A stretch of 42,409 nucleotides of DNA from NCBI RefSeq assembly GCF_000420525.1, contig NZ_ATVC01000016.1:1-42409 (forward strand). Direction: 5' to 3'. This document shows, in pieces, positions 16,618-26,645 of this stretch. The stretch's first letter is position 1. Each line of letters begins with the position of its first letter. This DNA is from Aquaspirillum serpens DSM 68. GTDB taxonomy: Bacteria > Pseudomonadota > Gammaproteobacteria > Burkholderiales > Aquaspirillaceae. Position numbers and translations under genes: made by a program. The notes below the pieces were generated by a model. It ran no database searches and had not been told where the DNA came from. It worked only from the letters and a program-made list of their open reading frames with translations.

Positions 16618-17087
16618 AATTCGATCAATCCTCGTTGTAAGTTGGCCATTTCCACCGCACATTGCGCGCATTCACGCGCCTTGTCTAAACGTGCCAACGC
16701 TTGCTCATCGTTTTCGGTCGTTAAAATACCGTTAGCGATGGGGATATCAAAATCGAGACCTATACGGGTGACCCCACTGCCAGACTCATTGGAAACCAGT
16801 TCAAAGTGGTAGGTTTCACCACGAATCACCGCGCCCAAAGCGATCAGCGCATCAAAACCTTCTTCTTCCATCATGGCAAGATTCTGCAACGCCAAGGGAA
16901 TCTCTAATGCACCAGGTACACTTAACAAAACGATGTCAGATGGACTGACACCGAGGCGAATCAGTTCATCAAGACAACGATCGCGTAAACCATGACAGAT
17001 ATCTTCATTAAAGCGAGCAACAACAATGCCAATTTTAAGGCCGGTGCCATCAAAGTTTGGCGCCAGCGTAACGATATCGGAATGCAT
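16614..17087 (-). CDS. ribH: 6,7-dimethyl-8-ribityllumazine synthase
   Basis: The ATG at 17085-17087 has GGAG 7 bases upstream and gives 157 residues, against 156 in E. coli; an in-frame GTG 12 bases earlier overlaps the Shine-Dalgarno and is rejected. Motifs include [25 protein letters not shown] (substrate and phosphate binding), [16 protein letters not shown] with the catalytic His, and [12 protein letters not shown]. RibH condenses the RibA/RibD and RibB products into lumazine as the penultimate step of riboflavin synthesis. It overlaps nusB and sits 88 bp after ribBA. Confidence 0.95.
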   Translation of the reverse strand: MHSDIVTLAPNFDGTGLKIGIVVARFNEDICHGLRDRCLDELIRLGVSPSDIVLLSVPGALEIPLALQNLAMMEEEGFDALIALGAVIRGETYHFELVSNESGSGVTRIGLDFDIPIANGILTTENDEQALARLDKARECAQCAVEMANLQRGLIEL

Positions 17088-17175
17088 AACATTCTCCACA
17101 AGAAAAGATCAGAATAAAAAGCGGTTGTGCTCAATGGATTGGGCAGGGCACAGTGTACCCTGCTGACAACATTTG

Positions 17176-18282
17176 TTACAGCAACGAGCCATCAGGTAGC
17201 ACATAGCCAGACACTTCGAGATGGAAGCCCGTCATGCTTGGAATTTTCAATGGTTTTGACATCAAACGCATTTTACCAACGCCCAATGTACGCAACATTT
17301 GAGCGCCAATACCATAGGTTTTTGGATCCCATTTTCTAGCAACAGCAGGGACAGTATTAGGGAAAGTGCGCGCCAGCAAATCATCTCCCGATTCTGTGCT
17401 GTGCAATAAAATCAACACACCTTGTTCGGATTGAGCGAATTTCTGTAACACCTGCGGCACGTTCCACGAATGGGAATGTTCGTCAATATCGAGCCAATCG
17501 ACCACTGACAACGGCTCGTGGACGCGCACCAAGGTTTCATTTTCAGCCGTGATAGTACCCGTCACGATGGCGAGATGGGTTGCCATACTGCTTTCATCAC
17601 GGAAAGCATGGAGGATAAAGTCTCCCCACGCTGTTTTCACTGGACGTTCTGCCACATGGGTAATCAAACTCTCGGTTTGACTACGGTGAGCAATCAGGTC
17701 GGCAATCGTGCCAACTTTCAAACCGTGCTCTTGAGCAAAGGCCAACAACTCTGGCAAGCGCGCCATCGTGCCATCATCGTTCATGATTTCACAAATCACT
17801 GCCGCTGGTGTTAGTCCGGCCAAACCGGCCAGATCACATCCTGCCTCGGTATGACCCGCTCGCACCAACACCCCACCGTTTTGTGCTTTCAGTGGGAAAA
17901 TATGCCCAGGTTGCACAATGTCAGACGGCTTAGCATGACGAGCAACCGCTGCTTGAATCGTGCGTGCACGGTCGGCAGCGGAAATACCAGTTGATACACC
18001 CTCGGCTGCTTCAATCGACAAAGTGAAGTTGGTGCCATGCGATGAACCGTTGTTATTGACCATTAACGGCAGGTTTAACTGCTGGCAACGCTGCTCGGTC
18101 AAGGTTAAGCAAATCAACCCCCGCGCATACTTCGCCATAAAGTTAATTAACTCTGGCGTCACAAAATCGGCGGCGAGAATAATGTCGCCTTCGTTTTCTC
18201 TGTCTTCATCGTCAACCAAAATCACCATCTTACCCATGCGGATATCGGCGATGATTTCGGTCATTGGTGATAAGCCATTCAT
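17176..18282 (-). CDS. ribBA: 3,4-dihydroxy-2-butanone-4-phosphate synthase with degenerate GTP cyclohydrolase II domain
   Basis: The 368-residue protein's N-terminal half is a complete Rib[12 protein letters not shown] (about 24-34), TGISAADRA (about 97-105), GHIFPL and [12 protein letters not shown]. The C-terminal half (about 205-368) is GCH II-like in length and final motifs ([13 protein letters not shown]) but lacks the zinc-binding cysteine cluster and GDxFGSxRCDC block. Where they should lie it reads [18 protein letters not shown]. Only RibB activity is therefore expected, as in several Pseudomonas-type RibBA proteins, and a separate ribA should exist elsewhere. The start overlaps the ribE stop (TAATG). 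Confidence 0.92.
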   Translation of the reverse strand: MNGLSPMTEIIADIRMGKMVILVDDEDRENEGDIILAADFVTPELINFMAKYARGLICLTLTEQRCQQLNLPLMVNNNGSSHGTNFTLSIEAAEGVSTGISAADRARTIQAAVARHAKPSDIVQPGHIFPLKAQNGGVLVRAGHTEAGCDLAGLAGLTPAAVICEIMNDDGTMARLPELLAFAQEHGLKVGTIADLIAHRSQTESLITHVAERPVKTAWGDFILHAFRDESSMATHLAIVTGTITAENETLVRVHEPLSVVDWLDIDEHSHSWNVPQVLQKFAQSEQGVLILLHSTESGDDLLARTFPNTVPAVARKWDPKTYGIGAQMLRTLGVGKMRLMSKPLKIPSMTGFHLEVSGYVLPDGSLL

Positions 18283-18881
18283 TATGCGGCACTTTCTGGT
18301 TGATACATTCTTTCCACATAGCGAGCAATCAAATCAACCTCTAAGTTGACTTTGTCGCCGGTGGTCAGGTGTTTTAAGGTGGTGTTTTGTAAAGTGTGAG
18401 GAATCAAATTGATCGAAAAACGATTACCCTCAACCCGATTGGTGGTCAGGCTCACGCCGTTGACCGTAATGGAACCTTTGGCAGCGATATAGCGTACCAG
18501 TCGCTGCGGCGCAACGATATCCAGCTCCCAGCATTCGCCAACTGGCTCAAAACGCACTACATCCCCCACACCATCCACATGGCCCGCGACCAAATGGCCA
18601 CCTAAACGGTCGGCAAGACGTAGGGCCTTCTCCAAATTGACTTCTTGCCCTGCATGTTCCAAGCCGGTGGTGCAGTTCAGCGACTCACGCGATACATCAA
18701 CCTGATAGCCTTTTTCGAACAGCGAAATCACGGTTAAGCACACGCCGTTGTGGGCAATACTGTCACCGAGCGCTACATCAGATAAATCTAAGTCATTGCT
18801 GGCGATGGTCAGGCGTACATCTGCACCACGCGATTCCACAGCAGAAATCAACCCAACGGCCTGAATAATTCCAGTAAACAT
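18282..18881 (-). CDS. ribE: Riboflavin synthase, alpha chain
   Basis: The 199-residue protein has two lumazine-binding repeats (about 1-97 and 98-190). It begins [10 protein letters not shown] and contains NGVCLTV in repeat 1, [13 protein letters not shown] at the junction, and NGVSLTT in repeat 2. It dismutates two lumazines to riboflavin. Overlap with ribBA indicates coupling. It lies 40 bp after mscS with no terminator, so it may be read from the prfC-mscS transcript. No FMN riboswitch could fit in that gap. Some organisms call this gene ribC. Confidence 0.94.
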   Translation of the reverse strand: MFTGIIQAVGLISAVESRGADVRLTIASNDLDLSDVALGDSIAHNGVCLTVISLFEKGYQVDVSRESLNCTTGLEHAGQEVNLEKALRLADRLGGHLVAGHVDGVGDVVRFEPVGECWELDIVAPQRLVRYIAAKGSITVNGVSLTTNRVEGNRFSINLIPHTLQNTTLKHLTTGDKVNLEVDLIARYVERMYQPESAA

Positions 18882-18921
18882 AAGACGGGTTCCTTAATAT
18901 AAGGCGGAGAGATCGCGTATT

Positions 18922-19788
18922 TTATGTGCTGCTACGCGCTTGTTGTTGAAAAAACTCTGCCACAAAGCGGTGTAGGATGGCTTGTTCCACTTTCTGTTTT
19001 TGGCTCGGAGGAATACCAATTCTGACCATCACCAAGGCGTGTTTTTCGTCCACAATTTGAATCGAGGCCCGAGGTTTTACCGACGGACTATCGACCATGT
19101 GCATGGCTTCCATCTTGGCCATGAACTTTTGTGCTTTTTCCATAAAAGGTTCACAAATATCGGTAGCAGCAGCCATCAAAATGGCTTCGGCCTGCAATAG
19201 ATTTGCTTCTACTGCCAAGGGTACGCTAACAACGTGGACAGTGTATTCCTCGCTAAAGTCTTCACGAAACACGGTATGGGTCAATAACAGGCTGTTTGGG
19301 ATAGTGAACAAGCGACCGGTCAGCTGATGGGCATGGCGGCCAGGGCCAATTTCCATCAACGTGGTACCAAACAAATTGAAGTCGATCACCCGCCCGCGTA
19401 GGTTATTGATCTCGATATGATCGCCAACAGAGTAGCACTTAGCCATGGTGCGATAAGCCGACCCGACAAAGCACATAATCATCTCTTTGCCTGAGATGGC
19501 AATGGCAGCTGCAATGGCCACCAAAGAAACAGCGACGGTTTCAATCTCGCGGAACCAAATAATCACAAACAGCAATAAGCCGATGATTAACAGCACATTG
19601 CGCAGATTGACCGCCCACCGCCGGCGAGTTTCTAAACTCAGCTGAGTTTGTCGCATCAAGGCACGACCCGCGAGGGTATTGGCAATCACTAAACTGATGA
19701 CCAATACCAGAGACCGGATAATATCCGGCCCCCACTGGTTCGGCAGACTTTGTATCAGGTCCCGAATGGGAGCAGTCCATTCAATCAT
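18922..19788 (-). CDS. MscS-family mechanosensitive channel
   Basis: The 288-residue protein has three hydrophobic segments at about 22-42, 60-80 and 84-106. The last, rich in Ala and Gly ([24 protein letters not shown]), resembles the pore-lining helix of MscS. A beta domain follows, with [29 protein letters not shown] and FTIPNSLLL. The channel opens under membrane tension to release solutes. Its ATG overlaps the prfC stop (ATGA), so it is translationally coupled to release factor 3. The family assignment is firm; which E. coli paralogue it corresponds to is not clear. Confidence 0.87.
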   Translation of the reverse strand: MIEWTAPIRDLIQSLPNQWGPDIIRSLVLVISLVIANTLAGRALMRQTQLSLETRRRWAVNLRNVLLIIGLLLFVIIWFREIETVAVSLVAIAAAIAISGKEMIMCFVGSAYRTMAKCYSVGDHIEINNLRGRVIDFNLFGTTLMEIGPGRHAHQLTGRLFTIPNSLLLTHTVFREDFSEEYTVHVVSVPLAVEANLLQAEAILMAAATDICEPFMEKAQKFMAKMEAMHMVDSPSVKPRASIQIVDEKHALVMVRIGIPPSQKQKVEQAILHRFVAEFFQQQARSST

Positions 19789-21389
19789 GACAGTTTGACA
19801 GAATGTTCTCGGGTTTCATGGAAGGCGATGTCAGGCCACCGTTCTTTGGTTAAATCAAGATTGACACGGTTGGGCGCTAAGTAGGCCAAACTACCTGCGG
19901 CATCTTCCGCCAAATTATGCACCAGACTATTTTGGAACTCATCGAATTTCTGGCGGTTATCACAACTTACCCAACGAGCCGACCAAATCGGGCATGACCC
20001 AAATACCGCCTCAACACCATATTCCGTCAACAAACGGTGAGCCACCACTTCAAACTGCAATACACCCACCGCCCCTAAAATCAAGTCGCCGCCATTCATC
20101 GGTTTGAATACCTGTACCGCACCTTCTTCCCCAAGCTGTTGTAAGCCTTTTTGCAGTTGCTTTAATTTGAGCGGGTTTTTAATGCGAACACTGCGGAATA
20201 ACTCTGGTGCAAAGAAGGGAATGCCGGTAAACGCTAACATTTCCCCTTCGCTGAAGGAATCGCCAATCTGAATGTTGCCGTGGTTAGGCAAGCCGATAAT
20301 ATCGCCCGGCCATGCTTCTTCAACAATTTCACGATCATGCGCCATAAACGTGACCACCGAACTGGCCGCCACATCGCGATTGAGCCGCAGGTGTTTGATT
20401 TTCATACCACGTTCAAACTTACCCGAGCACACACGCAAGAAGGCAATGCGGTCACGATGTTTCGGGTCCATGTTGGCTTGAATTTTGAAGATAAAACCGG
20501 TGAATTTTTCTTCTTCTGGCGCGACACTGCGCACAGTGGCATCGCGTGGTGAAGGCGCTGGCGCCCATTCAATCAAAGAATCAAGAATTTCTTTGATCCC
20601 AAAATTATTGATGGCCGAGCCAAAGAAAACTGGCGTGAGTTCACCTGCTAAAAATTCTTCTAAAACGAAAGGATGGCTGGCAGCTTGCACCAATTCAATT
20701 TCATTGCGCAGCGCGTCCATTTCCAACGGGAAAAGTTCGTCTAACCGTGGGTTGTGCAGGCCTTCAATAATATCAAATTCGTGTGGCAGCCGTTCTGCAC
20801 CTGCTTCGAACAACACCACGCGATCATTCAATAAATCGTATACACCACGGAAATTCTTTCCCATCCCAATCGGCCAAGTGATTGGGGCGCAGCGGATTTT
20901 GAGGATATTCTCGACTTCATCCAACAGTTCTAACGAATCGCGCACTTCACGGTCATACTTGTTCATGAAGGTAACAATCGGCGTATCACGCAATCGGCAA
21001 ACATTAAGCAATTTGATGGTTTGTTCTTCCACACCTTTGGCGGCATCAATCACCATCAAAGCCGAGTCCACCGCCGTGAGTACACGGTAGGTATCTTCAG
21101 AAAAGTCTTGGTGACCGGGGGTGTCGAGAAGATTGACCACATGGTCGCAGTAATCGAACTGCATCACCGAGCTGGCAACAGAAATACCACGTTGTTTCTC
21201 AATTTCCATCCAGTCGGACGTCGCAAACTTGCCGGATTTTTTTCCTTTGACGGTACCAGCGGTTTGAATTGCACCAGAAAACAGCAATAGTTTTTCTGTT
21301 AAGGTGGTTTTACCCGCATCGGGGTGGGAAATAATCGCAAAGGTACGACGGCGCGCCGCTTGGCGGGCAACAGGGGAAAGCTCAGTCAT
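19785..21389 (-). CDS. prfC: Peptide chain release factor 3 (RF3)
   Basis: Counting from the ATG at 21387-21389 gives 534 residues beginning [20 protein letters not shown], close to the 529 of E. coli RF3. A start 11 codons upstream is possible but adds no conserved sequence. GTPase motifs: [10 protein letters not shown] (G1), [10 protein letters not shown] (switch), [14 protein letters not shown] (G3), MNKYDRE (G4). The RF3-specific C-terminal block [15 protein letters not shown] follows. RF3 recycles RF1/RF2 from ribosomes after peptide release. It is upstream of and coupled to mscS. Confidence 0.95.
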   Translation of the reverse strand: MTELSPVARQAARRRTFAIISHPDAGKTTLTEKLLLFSGAIQTAGTVKGKKSGKFATSDWMEIEKQRGISVASSVMQFDYCDHVVNLLDTPGHQDFSEDTYRVLTAVDSALMVIDAAKGVEEQTIKLLNVCRLRDTPIVTFMNKYDREVRDSLELLDEVENILKIRCAPITWPIGMGKNFRGVYDLLNDRVVLFEAGAERLPHEFDIIEGLHNPRLDELFPLEMDALRNEIELVQAASHPFVLEEFLAGELTPVFFGSAINNFGIKEILDSLIEWAPAPSPRDATVRSVAPEEEKFTGFIFKIQANMDPKHRDRIAFLRVCSGKFERGMKIKHLRLNRDVAASSVVTFMAHDREIVEEAWPGDIIGLPNHGNIQIGDSFSEGEMLAFTGIPFFAPELFRSVRIKNPLKLKQLQKGLQQLGEEGAVQVFKPMNGGDLILGAVGVLQFEVVAHRLLTEYGVEAVFGSCPIWSARWVSCDNRQKFDEFQNSLVHNLAEDAAGSLAYLAPNRVNLDLTKERWPDIAFHETREHSVKLS

Positions 21390-21470
21390 CGCAAATTCAT
21401 CACAGCGAGAAAAACCTAACACTTTACCAGATTTAACCGCAAACCTCGCGACTGGCAGGTTGTTAGCCAG

Positions 21471-21499
21471 AAAAAATTAGGGGCACACCGTGGTGCCCC
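21471..21499 (-). terminator. Rho-independent terminator after sbtA-sbtB
   Basis: On the minus strand the arms GGGGCAC and GTGCCCC (21493-21499 with 21480-21486) form a GC-rich hairpin with a 6-nt loop, followed by TAA and six T residues (21471-21476). It lies about 40 bp after the sbtB stop and before prfC. It separates the two minus-strand units. Confidence 0.75.
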
Positions 21500-21537
21500 C
21501 CTAAAGTCAGCCGAATATCAGCCAGCCAACATGTTCA

Positions 21538-21843
21538 CTAAAATTTTTCTGGCCGTAGCACTTCTACTTCTTGCAAGAAAGAAATCATGGCGTAGTTCTG
21601 ATAGAACTTATCTTGAATGAATTGCAAGGCTTTTAACGCAACTTCACGCTGACAAATGACTTCGACACGGATATTGGCCGCCTCACCCCAAGTGGCATCG
21701 CGCACCCCACGGCTTCCCCGTCCCCTTACATCAGACACGGTATAGCCTTTGATGCCGAGCTTCTCTAAATCCTTAAGCAAAGCATGTTCAATGGCAGCTT
21801 CGGTAATAATGGTTAACAGCGTGCGATTTTCGAGATGATCCAT
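21538..21843 (-). CDS. sbtB: PII-like signalling protein, SbtB-type
   Basis: The 101-residue protein has a PII-like ferredoxin-fold layout: RTLLTIITEAAIEHALLKDLEKLG, then the flexible T-loop region KGYTVSDVRGRGSRGVRDATWGEAANIRVEVIC, then ALKALQFIQDKFYQNYAMISFLQEVEVL. It starts 2 bp after the stop of the SbtA transporter gene. SbtB trimers bind adenine nucleotides and control SbtA bicarbonate uptake. The C-terminal CGPxGC redox loop of some cyanobacterial SbtB proteins is absent, as the protein ends EVLRPEKF. It probably acts at the cytosolic face of its partner. Confidence 0.85.
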   Translation of the reverse strand: MDHLENRTLLTIITEAAIEHALLKDLEKLGIKGYTVSDVRGRGSRGVRDATWGEAANIRVEVICQREVALKALQFIQDKFYQNYAMISFLQEVEVLRPEKF

Positions 21844-21845
21844 CG

Positions 21846-22778
21846 TTATGCCCCAAACAGTGTTTCAGCCAGATAGTGATAAAACGGGATACCAACCATG
21901 ATATTAAATGGAAAGGTCACACCCAAAACGGTAGCAAGTGATAGGGCTGGATTGGCTTCAGGAATGGCTAACCGCACCGCCGCTGGGACGGCAATATACG
22001 AGGCACTCGCCGCCAGTGTCGCCAACAGCGTCATACCACCGATAGACAGCCCAATCAACGCACCACAACTGAGACCCAAAACAGCTGAGAAAAGCGGCAT
22101 CAACACACCAAAGCCGATAATAAAGATGCCGCGCTGCCGTAAATCCCCCGCTTGCCGCGCCACAATCAGCCCCATTTCTAGCAGGAATAACGCCAGTGCC
22201 CCTTTGAATAAATCAAAGAACACGCCTTTTACCGAGGCCAACCCCTCTGGACCGGCGGCCCAGCCAATCAACATCCCCCCGAGCAATAAGGTCACACCCT
22301 TGCCCAAAAAAGTTTCATGGGCCAGTGCTTTCCACTCAGTGTTTTTGCTAATACCACGCACCAAAATAATCCCCACCATAATGGCAGGCACTTCCATCAC
22401 GGCTAGGAAAATCGCCATTTGCGATTCAAAGAAAATGTCACGCGACGCCAGCCAATCACTGCCGACAGCAAACGTAGCCACACTGACCGAACCGTAATGC
22501 GCCGCCATCGCTGCGGCATTGGCGCGGTCAAATTTGCCAAATGTTATTAAAATAAAAAATGCGATTAAAGTCTGTAATACACCAAGCGCAATCACTGCAC
22601 CCAGCTGGGGTAATAAAGGCAATAAATCCTGTTGTGCCAGCCCCTGCCCACCTTTCAAGCCAATCGCTAACAGTAAAAAAACCGAAAGAGATTCATATAA
22701 TGAAGCAGGTAACTTCAGCTCGGAGCGCAATAGGCCAGCGATCAAACCAAATAAGAAAAACATCACCACTATATCCAT
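21846..22778 (-). CDS. sbtA: SbtA-type sodium-dependent bicarbonate transporter
   Basis: The 310-residue membrane protein has about ten hydrophobic helices in two inverted halves. AAGGAG precedes the ATG. Family blocks include FGLIAGLLRSELKLPASLYE near the start, LLAIGLKGGQGLA (about 36-48), AAHYGSVSVATFAVGSDWL (about 91-109) and ASASYIAVPAAVRLAIPEANP (about 258-278). SbtA imports bicarbonate with sodium, classically for carbon concentration, though heterotrophs use it for anaplerosis. Co-transcription with a PII-like gene supports the call. No RuBisCO or carboxysome gene lies in this window. Confidence 0.88.
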   Translation of the reverse strand: MDIVVMFFLFGLIAGLLRSELKLPASLYESLSVFLLLAIGLKGGQGLAQQDLLPLLPQLGAVIALGVLQTLIAFFILITFGKFDRANAAAMAAHYGSVSVATFAVGSDWLASRDIFFESQMAIFLAVMEVPAIMVGIILVRGISKNTEWKALAHETFLGKGVTLLLGGMLIGWAAGPEGLASVKGVFFDLFKGALALFLLEMGLIVARQAGDLRQRGIFIIGFGVLMPLFSAVLGLSCGALIGLSIGGMTLLATLAASASYIAVPAAVRLAIPEANPALSLATVLGVTFPFNIMVGIPFYHYLAETLFGA

Positions 22779-22960
22779 ACCATCTCCTTATCTGTCACAA
22801 AAACCGTTGGCACGATACCACGAGGAGGAAAATTGCAACAGTAAATTAGCTTTCTTTTATATTGAGATATGATATTATGCTTTTTTGCTAAAACACCGTC
22901 GGAACTAAAATTAAAGTGGTGTAATCGATATCTGATACTTGTTAAATCTTGGAGCCAATG

Positions 22961-23734
22961 ATGAGTCTTAACCCAAAATTAAAAGATTGGCGTGGTAAAC
23001 GAGTTTGGATTATCGGCGCAGGGCACGGCATCGGTGCGGCGTTAGTCAACGAATTACATTCACTCGGCGCTGAGCTGATTTTATCTGGCCGAACGCTATC
23101 CGCACTGCAAGCGGTCGAAGATGGCAAAACAGGGGTCTCTGTTCTACCGATGGATGCGCGAGAACCAGCAGCTTGGCAAGCCTGTTATGCTGCACTTTCT
23201 CAACAAAACAAGATATTAGATGCGGTGATTTTTTCCCTTGGTGATTACACACCCATGCGGACTTGGCAACTTACCCCCGCAGAGGTTGATCAAGTCATTT
23301 CAACAAATTTATCGGCTGTGTTATATGGTATTACCACGGTTACCCCCGATTTTATAAAAAATAAACAGGGCAGTCTTATTTTGTTAGCTAGTGTTGCTGG
23401 CTGGGGTGGTATGCCCAATAGTTTAGTTTATGGTGCAACAAAAGCGGCTATCCAAAACCTTGCGCAAACTCTTTATTTGGATTTAAAACCACAAGGCATT
23501 GGTGTTTACTTAGTGAATCCGGGTTTTGTTAAAACACGGTTAACCGCGAAAAATCAATTTACAATGCCGGCTTTAATTTCGCCAGAAACCGACGCAAAAG
23601 AAATCTGCCTTGGCTTATCTCAAGGAAAATTTGAGATTCACTTCCCAAAAAAATTTACTGTTATCTTACGGATAATCACATTGCTGCCCAATGCAATATA
23701 TTTTTGGCTAATGAAAAGAACAACAGGTTTATAA
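22961..23734 (+). CDS. Short-chain dehydrogenase/reductase (SDR)
   Basis: Of the adjacent ATGs at 22958 and 22961, the second has the better spacing from GGAG. The protein is 257 residues, with the Rossmann motif IIGAGHGIGAAL (TGxxxGIG-like), the NLSAVLYGI segment (NxxA-like), active-site Ser and YxxxK in SLVYGATKAA, and VNPGFVKTRLT. A hydrophobic C-terminal helix (VILRIITLLPNAIYFWLM) may tether it to the membrane. Related SDRs occur in operons with the amine oxidase, DUF1365 and cyclopropane synthase genes, whose copies here sit 20 kb away; that link is inferred. The substrate is unknown. Confidence 0.8.
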   Translation: MSLNPKLKDWRGKRVWIIGAGHGIGAALVNELHSLGAELILSGRTLSALQAVEDGKTGVSVLPMDAREPAAWQACYAALSQQNKILDAVIFSLGDYTPMRTWQLTPAEVDQVISTNLSAVLYGITTVTPDFIKNKQGSLILLASVAGWGGMPNSLVYGATKAAIQNLAQTLYLDLKPQGIGVYLVNPGFVKTRLTAKNQFTMPALISPETDAKEICLGLSQGKFEIHFPKKFTVILRIITLLPNAIYFWLMKRTTGL

Positions 23735-23736
23735 CA

Positions 23737-24162
23737 ATGTCAGCATTGATTCTAATTAGAGGGTTGCCGGGTAGCGGAAAAACCACGTTAGCAAAAAAAT
23801 TACTGCAACAAGACAATACCGTACATTTTGAAGCCGATATGTTTTTTACCTCTAAAAAAGGTGAATATTTATTTCAAGCCAATCGCTTACCACAGGCACA
23901 TCAATGGTGTATACGAAAAACCCGACAGGCACTTAAACAAAAACAAAGGGTGATTGTCAGCAATACCTTTACCCGACAATCTGAAATGCAGCCGTATTTA
24001 GACATGGTACATGATACGGGTTGTGAATTGACGGTTTATGTCACAACAGGTACATGGCCTTCGGTACATCAAGTACCTGCCGAGGTGATCAAAAAAATGC
24101 GTGCAAGATGGGAATCCTACCCAACAGAAACCGTGTTACATGATATTGATATAGGCCAGTGA
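23737..24162 (+). CDS. Small P-loop ATPase/kinase (N4BP2-like AAA family)
   Basis: Starting at the ATG 2 bp after the SDR stop, the protein is 141 residues and opens SALILIRGLPGSGKTTLAKKL with a Walker A motif at about 9-16. FEADMFF follows, a pattern of zeta-toxin/polynucleotide-kinase-like proteins. VIVSNTFTRQSEMQPYL is the later strand-helix. N4BP2-like bacterial members of this length are of unknown substrate, possibly a nucleotide or RNA end. It is in the same direction as and between the SDR and the diguanylate cyclase gene, with gaps of 2 and 7 bp, so the three probably form one transcript. Confidence 0.72.
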   Translation: MSALILIRGLPGSGKTTLAKKLLQQDNTVHFEADMFFTSKKGEYLFQANRLPQAHQWCIRKTRQALKQKQRVIVSNTFTRQSEMQPYLDMVHDTGCELTVYVTTGTWPSVHQVPAEVIKKMRARWESYPTETVLHDIDIGQ

Positions 24163-24169
24163 TTTTATA

Positions 24170-25423
24170 ATGATCAAATTTTTACAAGACAATTTTTTGC
24201 AAATCGCGCTTGATCAATCGTTCAGCGCAATTTTAATCACAGACGCCTGTTTAGAAGATCACGGCCCTTTTATTCAGTATTGCAACCCCGCGTTTTGTCA
24301 CATGACAGGCTATGACCTAGAGACATTGCAAGGCCAATCACCAAGAATCTTGCAGGGGCCAAATACCGACCGTGCAGTGATTGACAGTTTACGTATTGCG
24401 CTAAAGCAGGGGGTATTTTGGCAAGGCCAGACCGTAAATTACAAAAAAAACGGTGAAGCTTATTTTGTTGAATGGAATATCTCACCAGTAAAAGATTCAA
24501 CAGGAAAAATCACTCACTTTATCTCCATTCAACAAGATTTAACGAGCAAAATTCATGCAGAATAAGAACGTGATTTGATGGTGCAGGCGCTGAATGCCGC
24601 GCAAGACCCCATTCTGATTGCAGATCAAAAAGCAAAAATCGTTTTTGTGAATTCTGCTTTTGAAAAATTGACCGGATATCAGTCAACAGAAATTCTCGGA
24701 AAAACACCACGGTTATTACAATCAGGCAACCATGACCCGATTTTTTACCGTGATCTGTGGAAAAAACTCTCTCAAGGCCAAGGCTTTCGTGCCACCTTTA
24801 TGAATCGGCGTAAAAATGGCCAAGTATTTTATGCCGAACAAAGCATTGCACCATTGAAAGATAAGCAGGGAAACATCACTCACTTTGTCAGTGTTGCAAA
24901 GGATATTAGCGATATTGTTGAACGTGAAAAAACATTGAGTGAATTGGCACATCACGACCAATTAACCGGTTTGCTCAACCGACATGCCGGTGAGCGACTG
25001 CTACACAATCAACTTGAACAACTGACCCAAGATCAAGATGGCTGTTTTTGCTTGATTGTATGTGACATCGATTTTTTCAAACAAATTAACGATCAACATG
25101 GCCACATCACCGGTGACCGTGTGATTCAGGATGTGGCTCATACCATGAATCAACTGGCTCGCCAAACAGATGCGGTGATTCGTTGGGGCGGGGATGAGTT
25201 TGTGTTGATTGTCGATGCACCGTTGCCGGTCGCATTGAAATTAGCCGAGCGAGTTCGTAGCACAGTCAATCTCATCCCCGACTATCAAATTGGCAAACTT
25301 TCGATGTCGTTTGGTATTGCCGAGGCAAAGACAGGCGAAACCATGACCGATTTGTTTGCCCGAGCAGATGCCGCGTTGTATCAGGCTAAGCAAAAGGGCC
25401 GGAATTGTGTCGTTTCGGCCTAA
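24170..25423 (+). pseudogene. PAS-PAS-GGDEF diguanylate cyclase interrupted by an in-frame TAA
   Basis: One frame of 418 codons is broken only by TAA at 24563-24565. The first piece (131 residues) is a LOV-like PAS domain (NPAFCHMTGYDLE, GQSPRILQGPNTD; the flavin-binding Cys position is Ser). The second piece can restart at the ATG at 24575. It holds another PAS (NSAFEKLTGYQSTEILGKTP) and a full GGDEF domain with RWGGDEF and the inhibitory RxxD site RQTD five residues before it. The cyclase active site is intact and would make c-di-GMP if translated. The stop splits the linker between PAS domains, so a restart could give an active but unsensed enzyme. A single C/G-to-T change at the first base of a CAA or GAA codon would explain it. 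Confidence 0.85.
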
Positions 25424-25634
25424 TCACTAGCGAAATACCCTTCACATTGCCAAACTAAACTAAGTTGCTGTTATTAAAAACATTTCTTCCCCTATTTCTT
25501 AAAAAACTTCCCATTATGATGGTTATGGGAAGCAAAAGAATGGCGATAAAAAATAATTTACATATTTCATTAAATATTTTACAATTCAATTTCTCAAAAG
25601 CATTGTGCCTAGCACTTAACCAAGGAAACCCAAG

Positions 25635-26645
25635 ATGTCTGATATCGTGTTACGTATTCATGAAGCAGCCTATCGTCTAGCTGCAGAAGGCGTTTGGCCA
25701 ACGGTAAACAGTGTGCGCGAGCGTGTCGGCAGTGGCTCGAATACCACCATCAACAGCGAATTGAAAAATTGGCGGCAGGAATTTTTAGCAAAGTTAAGCA
25801 CCGCCAGCCGCCGCCCCGATTGGCCGCCGGTGTTGATTGAAGCGGTAGAAAAAATTTGGCAAACCGCCTGTGAACAAGCAGAGGAACATTTAGAAACCGT
25901 CAAAGCAGAAGTTCAAGCCGAGCGTTTGGCATGGCAGACAGAAAAAGCAGCGTTTGAAGCTGAACGGTTAGCTTTATTAGCGATACAGGACAATCTGCAA
26001 GCAGAGCAATTACAACAACAACAGGCCCTGCATCTGTTACAAGAACATTTGCAACAAGCCGTTCGCGAAAAAGAAATCGCACAAGCCAGCCACATCACAT
26101 TAGAAAAAGCCAACGCTGCGCTGTTGCAAGATTTTTCACGGCAGCAGCTACAATTTGACGAAAAAATGGCGCAATTACAGCTTGTTCACCAAGAGCATAT
26201 TCAGCAAATCAAACTTGAAGCGGATAAAAAAGAAGAATTGGCGTATGCCCGTCTGGAAGGTTTGCGCCTGCAGTTATATCAACAAACAGAGGAAGAACGG
26301 CAGCGTTTCAATAAGGAAAAGCAACAGATTCAAGACAATCTGCAAGCACAGCAAAAGCAATTCGCGCTGAAAGAAGCGCGTTATCAAGAGCAGCTACAAC
26401 ATGTGCAAAACAATCTATTGCAGGCACAGTGGCAAACCCAACAACAACAAGCACAAATACAAGAAAAACAACAACAATTAGAACAAGTCCGCCTCAACCA
26501 TGAACAAATTGTTTTAGCGTGGCGCGAAACTACCCAAGCCCTCGGTACCCTGCGGCAGGAATATGAAAACTTGCGACAGCAACTGATTGAAAACACAGAG
26601 AGAAGAACCAAAGCCGACGATGAATCCGCAAAAGAAACCTCATAA
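25635..26645 (+). CDS. KfrA-like DNA-binding coiled-coil protein
   Basis: The 336-residue protein has AAGGAA before the ATG. The N-terminal about 75 residues match the KfrA DNA-binding domain (IHEAAYRLAAEGVWPTVNSV, then GSGSNTTINSELKNWR). Residues about 80-325 are an almost unbroken, Gln/Glu-rich coiled coil. KfrA proteins are plasmid-encoded regulators and segregation-associated filaments. Here the gene is on what looks like chromosome, and its stop overlaps the start of a tyrosine recombinase (TAATG). I infer that the two act together, the coiled coil perhaps organising the DNA site. The 210 bp before it (25424-25634) are AT-rich, with no credible gene. Confidence 0.85.
   Translation: MSDIVLRIHEAAYRLAAEGVWPTVNSVRERVGSGSNTTINSELKNWRQEFLAKLSTASRRPDWPPVLIEAVEKIWQTACEQAEEHLETVKAEVQAERLAWQTEKAAFEAERLALLAIQDNLQAEQLQQQQALHLLQEHLQQAVREKEIAQASHITLEKANAALLQDFSRQQLQFDEKMAQLQLVHQEHIQQIKLEADKKEELAYARLEGLRLQLYQQTEEERQRFNKEKQQIQDNLQAQQKQFALKEARYQEQLQHVQNNLLQAQWQTQQQQAQIQEKQQQLEQVRLNHEQIVLAWRETTQALGTLRQEYENLRQQLIENTERRTKADDESAKETS

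Noticed and set aside
18882-18921. FMN riboswitch upstream of ribE
   Set aside because: Only 40 bp separate mscS and ribE, too short for an RFN element, and none of its conserved boxes is visible.
20485-21090. Plus-strand open frame of 201 codons opposite prfC
   Set aside because: Antisense shadow of a conserved GTPase gene, Ser-rich low-complexity product, no start signals.
21898-22497. Plus-strand open frame of 199 codons opposite sbtA
   Set aside because: Antisense to a membrane transporter gene; composition mirrors the hydrophobic codons of the real gene.
25465-25680. Small plus-strand frame (71 codons) before the KfrA-like gene
   Set aside because: It overlaps the kfrA start, has no ribosome-binding site and its product looks like translated AT-rich intergenic DNA.
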